The notes beneath the pieces are model-generated. The model made no database searches. It was not told the origin of the DNA and saw only the letters and a program-made list of their open reading frames with translations. The translations under genes and the position numbers were made by a program. Shown piece by piece: positions 7,070-15,354 of a stretch of 64,000 bases of DNA. The DNA comes from a virus. Location of the stretch: positions 22,982 to 86,981 of the IMG/VR virus record IMGVR_UViG_3300006100_000011; one strand, 5' to 3'. Every line of letters starts with the position of its first letter. The first letter of the stretch is position 1.

Positions 7070-9025
7070 ATGACCTCTGATTTAGCAAAGTTAATGGAAT
7101 ATATTGATATGCTACAGTCAGAGGAAGTTCCTGAACCAATTGAGGAAATAGTAGAAGAAAACAAAGTGCATCCACTATTACAAGCAATGCAAGAACTTCG
7201 TGAAGAAGGTATAGTTGAATCTGTTGATCCTGGCACAATCTTCAATCAAGTGAAAGATATTCACAGAGAGTTTAGCGACATTGAAGAAGGTGACTTGCCT
7301 GATCGTATTTATTGGTTTGATGAATATAAGAAAAGTGAACTACCACTATCAAAGATTAACTTAGATGAGTTCTATGTTGATGAAGATTTAGTAGAAGACT
7401 ATATTGAATATATCAAAGACTCACCCAAAACAATGCCACCTATTGTTTATGACCCCATTGCAGGTTCAGTGATTGATGGTATGCATCGTGCTAATGCTTA
7501 TGCTCGTTTAGGGTATGAGACGATCCCTGCTTATGTTGGCTTAACGAAGTCAAGCAGCTACGGTGAGCGCGAACCAGATAACATTGATGAGACAGTTGAA
7601 GAACCAGTCATTGAAGCAAGCCCCGATACATTAGAGGGTAGCTTCACTCCAGACTTAGTTGAGAGTAAGACATGGTTAGCTAAATTGTTAGCTAAGGGTC
7701 TAAAGGGCAAGAATGCTGGTACTATCTATGTATTAGGTAGCTGGTATGGCAACATGGGTATCTTCTTACAGCAAGCTGGTGTAAACTTTAAGAAACTAGT
7801 ATTAGTTGAACCAGACGAAGAAAAGTTAATGCGTAGTAAAGACTTATTACAGCAACTAAATGATGACGGTAAACTCATATTAATTCATCAAAATGCAGAA
7901 GATATTGTATATGAAAAGCCATGCGTAGTAATTAATACTAGCTGCAATGAAACAGGTCCAGTATTCTTAGCAAAACTTCCTGATAATGTATTATGTTGTT
8001 TACAGGCTCGTAATAATGTTGACAATGTATTATTAGATACAGATAGTTTAGAAGAATTTGTTGAATATTTCCCATTAAACAAAACTTATTATACTGGCGA
8101 GAAAGAGTTAGCTGATCCTGAAACAGAATATACTCGTTATATGATCATTGGTCGTAGTGGTAAAAAGCTAAATGAGTCAGCAACAGACAATAAACAGAGA
8201 ATGTCATCGGAACAGACTCTTGACTATTTACGATCAATCATGGGTACTGTTATAGATAGAGACGATTATGATCATTGGCGAAATCGTGTTTTAGATCACG
8301 ATCACTTTGACTTCAAGACCATTCCTACAAATTCAATTTATAATGAACTGCCCGGATTGGAAAAAGACAAGATTGAAAAATACAAAAAGATGGACTTTTC
8401 AAAGGCACCTCCCGTTGTAGTAGACAGTGATGGCTATCTAATAGATGGATATCATAGAGTAAACACAGCAAGGGCACTGGGCGTACCGACTGTCAAGGCC
8501 TGGGTAGGTGTTAAACAAACTAATGAAACAGTAAGCACTGGACTAGGCGGTGGTAGTGCTGGTAACAATGGTGGCTCAATGGTCGGCGGCCCTACTACAT
8601 ATGAGCAAGAATATGGTATGGTAAAGAGTAGAGGTCAACGTAGAATCATGACCATGACTGAGGATACTACTACATTAAGTGATATCTACGATAACAACTA
8701 CCCAGATCATAATGAATTGATTTGGAACTATATCGGCACCAGTGACCTTGATACTCCATTCATGATTCAAACTATTAATCCAAACAAACTAAATCTATGC
8801 TTGACTAGCCAGTATAGAATAGAACATATTGAAGAACTATTTGATATGATGGATGAAGATCAACGAGAAACAGTAGAACATTATGAAAATGATCCTAATC
8901 TCAGTGATCAAATCATTGTAATGAACGATGGTAGAATCATTGACGGCAATCATAGAGCGTTAGCAGCAGTGTTGTCTAATCGTCCAATCAAGTTTGTTGA
9001 CATTGGTGAAGAAGAAGACATATAA
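7070..9025 (+). CDS. Three ParB/sulfiredoxin-like domains plus methyltransferase-like domain
   Basis: Unusual 651-residue architecture. The first ParB-like unit (about 95-165) has the signature VIDGMHRANAYARLG. A Rossmann segment follows (about 200-365; IYVLGSWYGNMGIFL, LVLVEPDEE) resembling SAM methyltransferases but without an obvious catalytic motif. The second ParB-like unit (about 410-485) has LIDGYHRVNTARALGV, and the third (about 565-645) has IIDGNHRALAAVLSN. The DG-x-HR motif in these folds binds a nucleotide phosphate and can give ATPase, kinase or nuclease activity. The N-terminus MTSDLAKLMEY carries an LME site like its neighbours. It lies five bases after the modular protein, in the same late unit. 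Confidence 0.65.
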   Translation: MTSDLAKLMEYIDMLQSEEVPEPIEEIVEENKVHPLLQAMQELREEGIVESVDPGTIFNQVKDIHREFSDIEEGDLPDRIYWFDEYKKSELPLSKINLDEFYVDEDLVEDYIEYIKDSPKTMPPIVYDPIAGSVIDGMHRANAYARLGYETIPAYVGLTKSSSYGEREPDNIDETVEEPVIEASPDTLEGSFTPDLVESKTWLAKLLAKGLKGKNAGTIYVLGSWYGNMGIFLQQAGVNFKKLVLVEPDEEKLMRSKDLLQQLNDDGKLILIHQNAEDIVYEKPCVVINTSCNETGPVFLAKLPDNVLCCLQARNNVDNVLLDTDSLEEFVEYFPLNKTYYTGEKELADPETEYTRYMIIGRSGKKLNESATDNKQRMSSEQTLDYLRSIMGTVIDRDDYDHWRNRVLDHDHFDFKTIPTNSIYNELPGLEKDKIEKYKKMDFSKAPPVVVDSDGYLIDGYHRVNTARALGVPTVKAWVGVKQTNETVSTGLGGGSAGNNGGSMVGGPTTYEQEYGMVKSRGQRRIMTMTEDTTTLSDIYDNNYPDHNELIWNYIGTSDLDTPFMIQTINPNKLNLCLTSQYRIEHIEELFDMMDEDQRETVEHYENDPNLSDQIIVMNDGRIIDGNHRALAAVLSNRPIKFVDIGEEEDI

Positions 9026-9026
9026 G

Positions 9027-9048
9027 CATAAATAGTCTATAGGACTAT
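9027..9048 (+). promoter_or_regulatory. Late promoter (CATAAATA)
   Basis: CATAAATA at 9027-9034 directly after the preceding stop, with a small ATAGTC/GACTAT inverted repeat (9032-9048). It drives dps and probably the two large genes after it. Confidence 0.55.
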
Positions 9049-9052
9049 AATC

Positions 9053-9496
9053 ATGCTACCAGAAACACTTAAAACACTTTTGGCTTCAGCCTACACGCTT
9101 TCTATCAAGGCTCAACAGTTTCATTGGAACGTTGAAGGCCCTGACTTCCCCCAGTATCACGAGTTTCTAGGCAACTTCTATGAAGAAGTTTATGGAAACA
9201 CTATTGATAGACTAGCGGAAACTATTCGCCAGTTAGATGAATATGCTCCTGGCAGTCTCACTCGCTTTGCTGAGTTGTCACAAATCTCAGACCAGACTAA
9301 AGTTCCTCGTGCTGAATTGATGATGCAGGAACTATATCATGATAACGCTACGATTCTTGCTATGTACAAGCAAGCGTTTCATGTAGCTAATGATGCAGAT
9401 GAACAGGGCATTGCGAACTTCATTGCAGAGCGCATTGATGCTCACGCCAAGCATAATTGGATGTTGAGAAGTATTCTTAAAACTCAGAGAGCATAA
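9053..9496 (+). CDS. dps: Dps-like ferritin-fold protein
   Basis: 147-residue four-helix Dps/ferritin protein. The Dps signature is clear: QQFHWNVEGPDFPQYHEFLG (about 21-40), then DRLAE. His24, His36, Asp52 and Glu56 fit the ferroxidase ligands, though spacing between the second His and the Asp is one residue longer than in E. coli Dps. In bacteria Dps stores iron, removes peroxide and protects DNA. In a late phage unit it could protect or compact the genome. It overlaps the next ATG by one base. Confidence 0.85.
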   Translation: MLPETLKTLLASAYTLSIKAQQFHWNVEGPDFPQYHEFLGNFYEEVYGNTIDRLAETIRQLDEYAPGSLTRFAELSQISDQTKVPRAELMMQELYHDNATILAMYKQAFHVANDADEQGIANFIAERIDAHAKHNWMLRSILKTQRA

Positions 9497-12426
9497 TGAG
9501 AGCAAAACATTTTCTTGAACTATATGAGGCTCAGCAAGAGTTATTTGAAGTTGAAATGAGTCCTTCAAATCTCAAGAAGTTGGCCGCTGGTGTTCCTGGT
9601 GCCAAAGTTGGCATAGAGTTTGAAATGGTCGTCCCTGATGTTGAAATTGATGATGAAGATAGATATGACGAGCCAGAAGAAGATTATAGCCATGATCCAC
9701 GTCCCGATGATATTGATGACATCGTTCGTTTCTTTGGTGGTGAAGACGAGTATGTTGGACAACAGAATAGTGATCGTGAAGTAGAACGACTAGGCGAAGA
9801 ACTTACTGAAAAGTTTCATGAATGGCAAACTGAGCAGATTGACAATGATTGGAATGGTCCAGATGGTAAAGGCTTCTTTAGAGACTGGTGTCACAATAAC
9901 ATAAGTGATGAAGACGTTGCCGAGCATGTAGGCAAAGGAGAAGACTTATTCGGAGAAACAGTTCCCGACAAAGAAGATTGGGAAAAGTTTATTGAAGATG
10001 AATGGGACGAACAGGGCGATAATTATAATAGAGCCTATGAAGAATATATTGAAACTAAACGAGACGAAGGTGACTTTAGCGAAAGAGACTTTTTGCACGA
10101 CATTGGCATTGATGAGATGTCGGATGTTATGAGACGAGTTAACGCAAATATTTCGTGGCCATATTACACTGCGCCGGAATCTAGTTATGGTGGTGGTGAA
10201 GCCATTGAATCTATCGGTGATGATTTTAGTGAGGCAATTGGCAAAAAAGTTTATTCAAGCAGTGATTATCACGGCGCACGTAGAGCACCGGATGCATACT
10301 CATTAGAAACTGATAGTAGTATTAATCATAGATCAGGTGAAGCTGGATTAGAGTTTATCAGTCCTCCCATGCCTGTTGATGAAATGATTGAAGACTTAAA
10401 GAAAGTTAAAGAATGGGCTGATGACCGCGGAGCATATACTAATAATTCAACTGGTCTGCACATTAACGTTAGTGTTCCTAACTATAGTCGTGATGACCTT
10501 GACTATGTAAAGTTAGCTATATTACTTGGCGACAAGTATGTATTAGATAAGTTTGGACGTATTGGCAATACATATGCTAAATCAGCACTTGACATTATTA
10601 AAGAAAGAGCTAATAGTCCAGCAGATGTTGATAGACTATTAAAGCAATTAAAAGGCAATATGGAAACTATTGCTAGTAAATTAATTCACAGTGGTCGCAC
10701 TAACAAGTATACTAGTATTAATACTAAAGATAGCTACGTAGAATTCCGTAGTGCAGGTGGCGATTGGCTTGACAAAAACTTTGATAAGATTGAAGATACA
10801 TTATTGAGATTCGTAGTAGCACTTGATGCTGCCTGCGATCCAAAGAAGTATAAGAAAGAATACTTAAAGGGTTTGTATAAGTTGCTCAAGCCTAAGGATC
10901 CAAAGAGCGATATGAGCTATCTTGCTCGTTATATGGCTGGGGAAATCACTCGCTCAGAATATGCTAAGCAGCTTGAAAAAACTCGCACCGAACGTTTTAA
11001 AGACCAAGGTATTAGAATCCTTCACCCAGATGATGTTGAAGAAAACGATTGGGTAGTAGAATATAACGATGGTAAGAAAGAAAATACCATTTATATTGCA
11101 AACACTGATACAGTTCCTGATGAGTCATCCGCATTTAAGGCCGCACAAAAGTTCAAGCCAAATTGGTTTAGACCAGACACGATTGAATATATCACTGTAA
11201 AGCCATTTAAGTTTGACCCTTCATTAGATGATCTTAAACTATATCGTGCTGACTATGGTCATGGGCTTACCAGCGTTGTTGCAGAAAACGAAGAAGAAGC
11301 AAGAGATTATGTACTAGCAATGAATCCGGAATATTTTGCAGCACATCCCAATACTGAAATCACGTTGACTGACGAACATGCTAGTAAGCGTCAAATTAAT
11401 CAGATGATTGAATGGCAAACTAATAAAGTTCGTGAGGGTCTAGAATGGTCACAGCGTCCAAAGATTTGGCGTGTTAGAGTAGTTGATGGATCAAATGGTT
11501 ATCAACGCTACTTCTTTATAGCTGCAACTACAAGAGATAACGCAATTAATGTAGCGAATAAACTTGAAGGTGAAGACGTAGAAGGTATGCAAGGGTTTGA
11601 TATGTATATAGATCAAAACTATCCTGATGAGGACACATATCAAGAATATGAAAAAGCGCAAGAAGATTTAATTCAACAACGTGAACAAGAAAGACAGCGA
11701 GATAGAGAAACTACTGAGTTCAATAAAGCCGGCGAAGATGAAACTATTGACATTAGTAATCTAAAGACATATCGTTTAAGCAATTACAATGGTTATGCAT
11801 ATTTTGTTGCTGAAAATGGTGCTGAGGCTGTTGAAATAGCTATGAAATTAGAACCTGATAAGTTTGTTCGTCCAGAAGATATTACGGTACAAGATCAATC
11901 AGGTTTAGTATCTACCAGCCAGCCTTCGTTAATGCGTAGTATGTATAAGAGTCAGCAAGAAAAGTTAGCCCGTCTTGAGCAGTCTACTCAACCTGAGCAG
12001 TATAGCGTTTATGACACAAGCAATGGCCGCGGCGACAATATCTTTATTGCAGCAAGAACACCAGTTGAAGCGCATACAATCGCTGCTAGACTATACCCTG
12101 ATATCTTCAATGATGAAATAAGAACAGAGAGATATGGTGCCGCTACGCAAATGGATGCTAATAGATTATTGCGACAGCAAGCCGCAAGAGAGCAGGCATT
12201 AAGACAATCTAATCCACAATTTAGCGGATCATTTGGATCTCCAGAGCCTGCATTTAGTGAACCATCATCTACTAGACAGTCTTGGAGAGTTCAAAATGTA
12301 GACTCCGGAGAAGCTCGCTATTTCCCGGCTATTGATATGCAGGATGCTATTAACACAGCAAGACGAGAATATCCTGCAATGTTCCCACGATCTGCGGGAT
12401 TGTATGCTACACGAGCAAGTAACTAA
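9496..12426 (+). CDS. Amidoligase-like enzyme with six C-terminal repeats
   Basis: 976 residues. Residues about 35-430 match the glutamine-synthetase-like amidoligase fold: VGIEFEMVVP near 37, GLEFISPPMP near 284, STGLHINVSVPN near 318 and VEFRSAGGDW near 413. A very acidic insertion (55-200) separates the first two motifs. Such enzymes make amide or peptide-like bonds using ATP. The C-terminus has six degenerate repeats starting at about 518, 580, 657, 756, 836 and 929, each a beta hairpin, then an (A/N)-rich helix and a (M/F)xP-type turn. The start MRAKHFLELYEAQQELFE is CTS-like with LYE and LFE sites. Likely virion-associated; substrate unknown. Confidence 0.65.
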   Translation: MRAKHFLELYEAQQELFEVEMSPSNLKKLAAGVPGAKVGIEFEMVVPDVEIDDEDRYDEPEEDYSHDPRPDDIDDIVRFFGGEDEYVGQQNSDREVERLGEELTEKFHEWQTEQIDNDWNGPDGKGFFRDWCHNNISDEDVAEHVGKGEDLFGETVPDKEDWEKFIEDEWDEQGDNYNRAYEEYIETKRDEGDFSERDFLHDIGIDEMSDVMRRVNANISWPYYTAPESSYGGGEAIESIGDDFSEAIGKKVYSSSDYHGARRAPDAYSLETDSSINHRSGEAGLEFISPPMPVDEMIEDLKKVKEWADDRGAYTNNSTGLHINVSVPNYSRDDLDYVKLAILLGDKYVLDKFGRIGNTYAKSALDIIKERANSPADVDRLLKQLKGNMETIASKLIHSGRTNKYTSINTKDSYVEFRSAGGDWLDKNFDKIEDTLLRFVVALDAACDPKKYKKEYLKGLYKLLKPKDPKSDMSYLARYMAGEITRSEYAKQLEKTRTERFKDQGIRILHPDDVEENDWVVEYNDGKKENTIYIANTDTVPDESSAFKAAQKFKPNWFRPDTIEYITVKPFKFDPSLDDLKLYRADYGHGLTSVVAENEEEARDYVLAMNPEYFAAHPNTEITLTDEHASKRQINQMIEWQTNKVREGLEWSQRPKIWRVRVVDGSNGYQRYFFIAATTRDNAINVANKLEGEDVEGMQGFDMYIDQNYPDEDTYQEYEKAQEDLIQQREQERQRDRETTEFNKAGEDETIDISNLKTYRLSNYNGYAYFVAENGAEAVEIAMKLEPDKFVRPEDITVQDQSGLVSTSQPSLMRSMYKSQQEKLARLEQSTQPEQYSVYDTSNGRGDNIFIAARTPVEAHTIAARLYPDIFNDEIRTERYGAATQMDANRLLRQQAAREQALRQSNPQFSGSFGSPEPAFSEPSSTRQSWRVQNVDSGEARYFPAIDMQDAINTARREYPAMFPRSAGLYATRASN

Positions 12427-13616
12427 TGAGAGCTAATGAATTCATAACCAGTCAACAGTTGGATGAAGACTGGAAGAAAACTCTAGGCACAGTAGGCGCG
12501 GCTGGTGCATTAGCATTAGGTGCTCATTCTCTTATGAAGCCAAAAAATGACTTTCAGCCTGTTACTAGAATTGATTTGTCCGCACCAAAACCACTAGCTG
12601 CTAATGTATTGCATCAAGTTAAAGCAATCATGAATAAGCCCGCTGCAAAGATATTAAAAAATGCTGCTATTAAAGCAGGGTTGAAGGGTGCAGAGTTGCA
12701 ACAGTTCATGGCACAATGCGCCCACGAAACTCAGAACTTTTCTTCATTGAAAGAGTTCGGCGGCTCATTAGACTTTAGAAAATATGATCCAAAATATGCA
12801 CCAAAGAAAGCAGCAATACTAGGAAATACTAATCCCGGTGATGGTGTCAAATATCATGGGCGCGGATTTATTCAATTAACTGGTCGTGAAAACTACAAGA
12901 AAGCAGGCACTGCATTAGGACTTCCATTAGAGAAACATCCTGAGTTAGTTGAGAAGCCTAATGTAGCAGCTAAGGTTGCATTATGGTTTTGGCAGCATCG
13001 TGTATCACCTAAGGTAAATGACTTCACTGACACAGAACAGGCTACTAAACATATCAACTCTGGTCTTCATGGATTAGCCGACAGAGATAAAAAGTTTCAA
13101 GCACTACATCAACTAGCATATGTTAGAGAAGATGAGTTAGACGAATACAAAGCTGATAACGATATAAACGGTAAGGGACTTGGCACCACTGGTTATAACA
13201 GTAACGTAGACTATCGTGGATTAAGAGTATTGATGAAGCCAAGTGACTTCTTATCACTTGCTGCACATCTTCCAAGTCCAACAAGCGTTGATTATATCGT
13301 ACAGCACATGGAAAAGGGTGGAAGTTTAGGTTCTCCATTCTTGATCATTGACATTCCTGAAAAATACTTTGATGGTGACTTCACTGGCTTGAACTATGCA
13401 CAAGTTGTAGGGCATGAAGGTCGCAATCGTATGCTCGCTATTCAGAAAGTAGAAGGTGATGAGCCATGTGAAGTTCATATCTTTGGTTACGGAGAAATCA
13501 GAGCCAGACACTTTACACCGGAAATCATTGAGCAACTAGAGGTTGCAATGCGTAACCAAGATGGCAAGCTAGTGTTTGCTAAGCCTGGCCAATTATTATT
13601 TGAGCCAATGGCATAA
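12426..13616 (+). CDS. GH19-like endolysin fused to ParB-like domain
   Basis: 396 residues. After a CTS-like start (MRANEFITSQQLDE) and a hydrophobic stretch (about 18-38), residues about 55-230 form a glycoside hydrolase 19/lysozyme-like domain: FMAQCAHETQNFSSLKEF with the catalytic Glu, and YHGRGFIQLTGRENYKKAG. This cuts peptidoglycan or chitin-like chains. The last 150 residues are different, with AQVVGHEGRNRMLAIQ, a ParB/sulfiredoxin-like phosphate-binding motif. The ATG overlaps the stop of the amidoligase gene. The LDE site would release the enzyme if it is packaged and matured in the head. It may act at entry rather than at lysis. Confidence 0.75.
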   Translation: MRANEFITSQQLDEDWKKTLGTVGAAGALALGAHSLMKPKNDFQPVTRIDLSAPKPLAANVLHQVKAIMNKPAAKILKNAAIKAGLKGAELQQFMAQCAHETQNFSSLKEFGGSLDFRKYDPKYAPKKAAILGNTNPGDGVKYHGRGFIQLTGRENYKKAGTALGLPLEKHPELVEKPNVAAKVALWFWQHRVSPKVNDFTDTEQATKHINSGLHGLADRDKKFQALHQLAYVREDELDEYKADNDINGKGLGTTGYNSNVDYRGLRVLMKPSDFLSLAAHLPSPTSVDYIVQHMEKGGSLGSPFLIIDIPEKYFDGDFTGLNYAQVVGHEGRNRMLAIQKVEGDEPCEVHIFGYGEIRARHFTPEIIEQLEVAMRNQDGKLVFAKPGQLLFEPMA

Positions 13617-13622
13617 AAAAGG

Positions 13623-13651
13623 TTGACAACGGTACACACCAATGATATAGT
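13623..13651 (+). promoter_or_regulatory. Early-type promoter (TTGACA-17-TATAGT)
   Basis: TTGACA at 13623-13628 and TATAGT at 13646-13651 with exactly 17 bp between them, just after the endolysin stop. Confidence 0.6.
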
Positions 13652-13667
13652 GATATTTGTCAGCAGT

Positions 13668-13675
13668 GATAAATA
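13668..13675 (+). promoter_or_regulatory. Late promoter (GATAAATA)
   Basis: GATAAATA 27 bases before the ATG at 13703, in tandem with the early-type promoter at 13623; an AAAAAGGG ribosome site follows. Confidence 0.6.
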
Positions 13676-13702
13676 CTCTATCAAAACAAAAAGGGTTATA
13701 AA

Positions 13703-14032
13703 ATGAAGATTAACGAACTGCTCATGGAATCGTTTGATGACGAAGAAGAACTTGACATCGTAGACGATCCGGATACTGATAAGGTTCCTCACATCGTAAT
13801 GCAGTTCAAGAAGGCTCTTGACAACGGTGGTCGTTCGCCTGTTATCTTCAAGGACGGTGATAAGGTGAGCATCCCTGTTGCTGTTATGGCTGACTTCCTA
13901 AACGGCTATGATTCAATGAAGCCGTTTGAGCGTGAAGAATTGCAGAAGGTTGCAACTCAGAGCCTAGAACACTTCAAGGAAGCACTTCGTACTATGAAGC
14001 GTAACACTATGCATAAGAGTATCTACCGTTAA
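13703..14032 (+). CDS. Unknown small late protein with CTS-like start
   Basis: 109 residues, no family recognised. It starts MKINELLMES, with an LME site, like the proteins at 2950 and 12426. An acidic segment (10-27) is followed by a mixed alpha/beta region and a basic C-terminus (TMKRNTMHKSIYR). Both an early-type and a late promoter precede it, so it may be made throughout infection. An internal head protein is the simplest inference. Confidence 0.6.
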   Translation: MKINELLMESFDDEEELDIVDDPDTDKVPHIVMQFKKALDNGGRSPVIFKDGDKVSIPVAVMADFLNGYDSMKPFEREELQKVATQSLEHFKEALRTMKRNTMHKSIYR

Positions 14033-14076
14033 TTTGACCTACGTCAAAACCGTGTAGTTATTTTTACTCCCATATT

Positions 14077-14115
14077 GCTAAATACATATGAAGCCCGTAG
14101 TTAATCTACGGGTTT
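14077..14115 (+). promoter_or_regulatory. Late promoter followed by 5'-end hairpin
   Basis: GCTAAATA at 14077-14084. A 10-bp stem (AAGCCCGTAG/CTACGGGTTT, 14091-14115, 5-base loop, one G-T pair) starts about six bases later, where transcription should begin, so the mRNA would carry a 5'-terminal stem-loop. The next gene starts at 14139. Confidence 0.6.
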
Positions 14116-14138
14116 CCTATAATACAATAGGAGTACGA

Positions 14139-14420
14139 ATGGGAGAGTTCTTTAATTTAGTAGCCCAGGTTGGCTTTCCAATCGCTGCTGCATGTGGCGC
14201 TGGTTACTTCGTATTCCTTACATTGAAGTTTATTCTTGCGGGTGTGTCTGGTAGCGTATCAGGCATGAAAGGGATCATTTCTTCTCTTGACAATCGTGTT
14301 AAGACAATGAACCATGATGTCATTCGAATTGATACAGTAGTTAGTAATGCTCTTGGCCTAAAACCAGACGTAGATCGCATTGCTCGTGCTGATGGTAAGA
14401 CGGATGCAAGGAGAGACTAA
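14139..14420 (+). CDS. Small membrane protein, paralogue of the 14573 product
   Basis: 93 residues: an N-terminal membrane segment (about 6-34, VAQVGFPIAAACGAGYFVFL) then a soluble helical part with heptad-like spacing (SLDNRVKTMNHDVIRIDTVV). The ATG at 14139 has an AGGAG site; the in-frame ATG at 14088 lies within the 5' hairpin. The N-terminal GFPI-AA-G-GY pattern and the coil are shared with the 14573 product, so the two arose by duplication. A holin- or spanin-like role is possible but unsupported by motif. Confidence 0.6.
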   Translation: MGEFFNLVAQVGFPIAAACGAGYFVFLTLKFILAGVSGSVSGMKGIISSLDNRVKTMNHDVIRIDTVVSNALGLKPDVDRIARADGKTDARRD

Positions 14421-14572
14421 TGCTTATTGTAGAATGTTGGCTAGACGTTCATAATAATGGAAGCATCACGATAGATGAAGATGCGTCCAGACATTTGAAG
14501 GTTGAGGAAGGAGACGAGTTTGTTGCGTTTATACGTGATGAACGTGTGATATTGGTAAAGAAGAAGAAATAA
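14420..14572 (+). CDS. AbrB/MazE-like swapped-hairpin small protein
   Basis: 50 residues between two paralogous membrane-protein genes, overlapping the first stop by one base and abutting the next ATG. The pattern GSITIDEDASRHLKVEEGDE, then VAFIRDERVILVKKKK, fits the AbrB/SpoVT swapped-hairpin DNA-binding fold seen in transition-state regulators and MazE antitoxins. It may be a small transcription regulator for this block. Family call is by pattern on a short sequence. Confidence 0.55.
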   Translation: MLIVECWLDVHNNGSITIDEDASRHLKVEEGDEFVAFIRDERVILVKKKK

Positions 14573-14881
14573 ATGGGCAGTGGATTAGCAGACTTAATCA
14601 ACAAATATGGATTCCCCATCATTGCTGCTGGCGGCATGGGATACCTCATATATTATGTATGGGAGTGGGCAACCAAAGAAGTTAAGCCTGTTCTCAGTGA
14701 AGCTAATACCACGTTGATTGCTCTAATTGATCGCATTAGAATGCTAGACAATGACTTGATTCGTTTAAATCAAAAAGTGAACACCGTATTGCACTTGCGC
14801 GGTAAGACTATTGAGCATGAACGTGTTGAAGCAGAACATATTATCAACCAGCCAAAGAAAGCAGAAGAACATAAGAAATAA
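14573..14881 (+). CDS. Small membrane protein with coiled coil
   Basis: 102 residues. A membrane segment (about 12-32, GFPIIAAGGMGYLIYYVW) is followed by a coiled coil (LIDRIRMLDNDLIRLNQKVN) and a charged His/Glu/Lys tail. It is a paralogue of the 14139 product. Position immediately before csgF suggests a membrane helper for that block or a lysis accessory; neither is shown by sequence. Confidence 0.6.
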   Translation: MGSGLADLINKYGFPIIAAGGMGYLIYYVWEWATKEVKPVLSEANTTLIALIDRIRMLDNDLIRLNQKVNTVLHLRGKTIEHERVEAEHIINQPKKAEEHKK

Positions 14882-14897
14882 TACTAGGGAGAGAATA

Positions 14898-15344
14898 ATG
14901 ATAAGAAAAATAATGATATTACTTTCTCTATGTGCAAGTAGTACAGCATATGCAGATCCAATAGTACAGCAATTCAAAGACCCATCCTTTAGTGGCTATG
15001 GCTGGTCTACTCATGTCCTACAAGTTGAAGCAGCAATGGAAGCACATAAAGCATCAAACGATAATGCTATTGCTACTGCTCAAGCAAATGCTGTATCAGC
15101 CGCTGCAAATACTCCATTAGCAAAGTTCATCAATCTATTCACTAGCCAAGTATATGCACAACTTGCTACACAGTTGTCTAATAATCTATTTCAAACAGGT
15201 GGCTCGGCTACTACTGGCACATTTAACTTAGATGGTAACACTATTAGCTATGTGAAAACAGGAACTAATGTTCAACTTACTGTAATAGACAAGACGGGTA
15301 ATCAAACTGTAGTAACAGTTCCGATTGCTACGTTTGCGTTTTAA
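14898..15344 (+). CDS. csgF: CsgF-like curli assembly factor
   Basis: 148 residues. A signal peptide (about 1-19, ending STAYA) is followed by QQFKDPSFSGYG, matching the CsgF N-terminus that plugs the CsgG pore (FxNPxFGG in bacteria). A helical central part (TPLAKFINLFTSQVYAQL) and a C-terminal beta part (TFNLDGNTISYVKTGTNVQL, then VTVPIATF) resemble CsgF. In bacteria CsgF sits on the CsgG channel and anchors the first curli subunit. The ATG at 14898 follows TAGGGAGAG; the ORF extends upstream but only this start gives a signal peptide. Next gene is csgG, as in curli operons. Confidence 0.85.
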   Translation: MIRKIMILLSLCASSTAYADPIVQQFKDPSFSGYGWSTHVLQVEAAMEAHKASNDNAIATAQANAVSAAANTPLAKFINLFTSQVYAQLATQLSNNLFQTGGSATTGTFNLDGNTISYVKTGTNVQLTVIDKTGNQTVVTVPIATFAF

Positions 15345-15354
15345 GGAGTAAGTT

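Noticed and set aside
14036-14049. TTGACCTACGTCAA as promoter or operator
   Set aside because: No -10 at 17 bp and only a 5-bp palindrome; likely chance.
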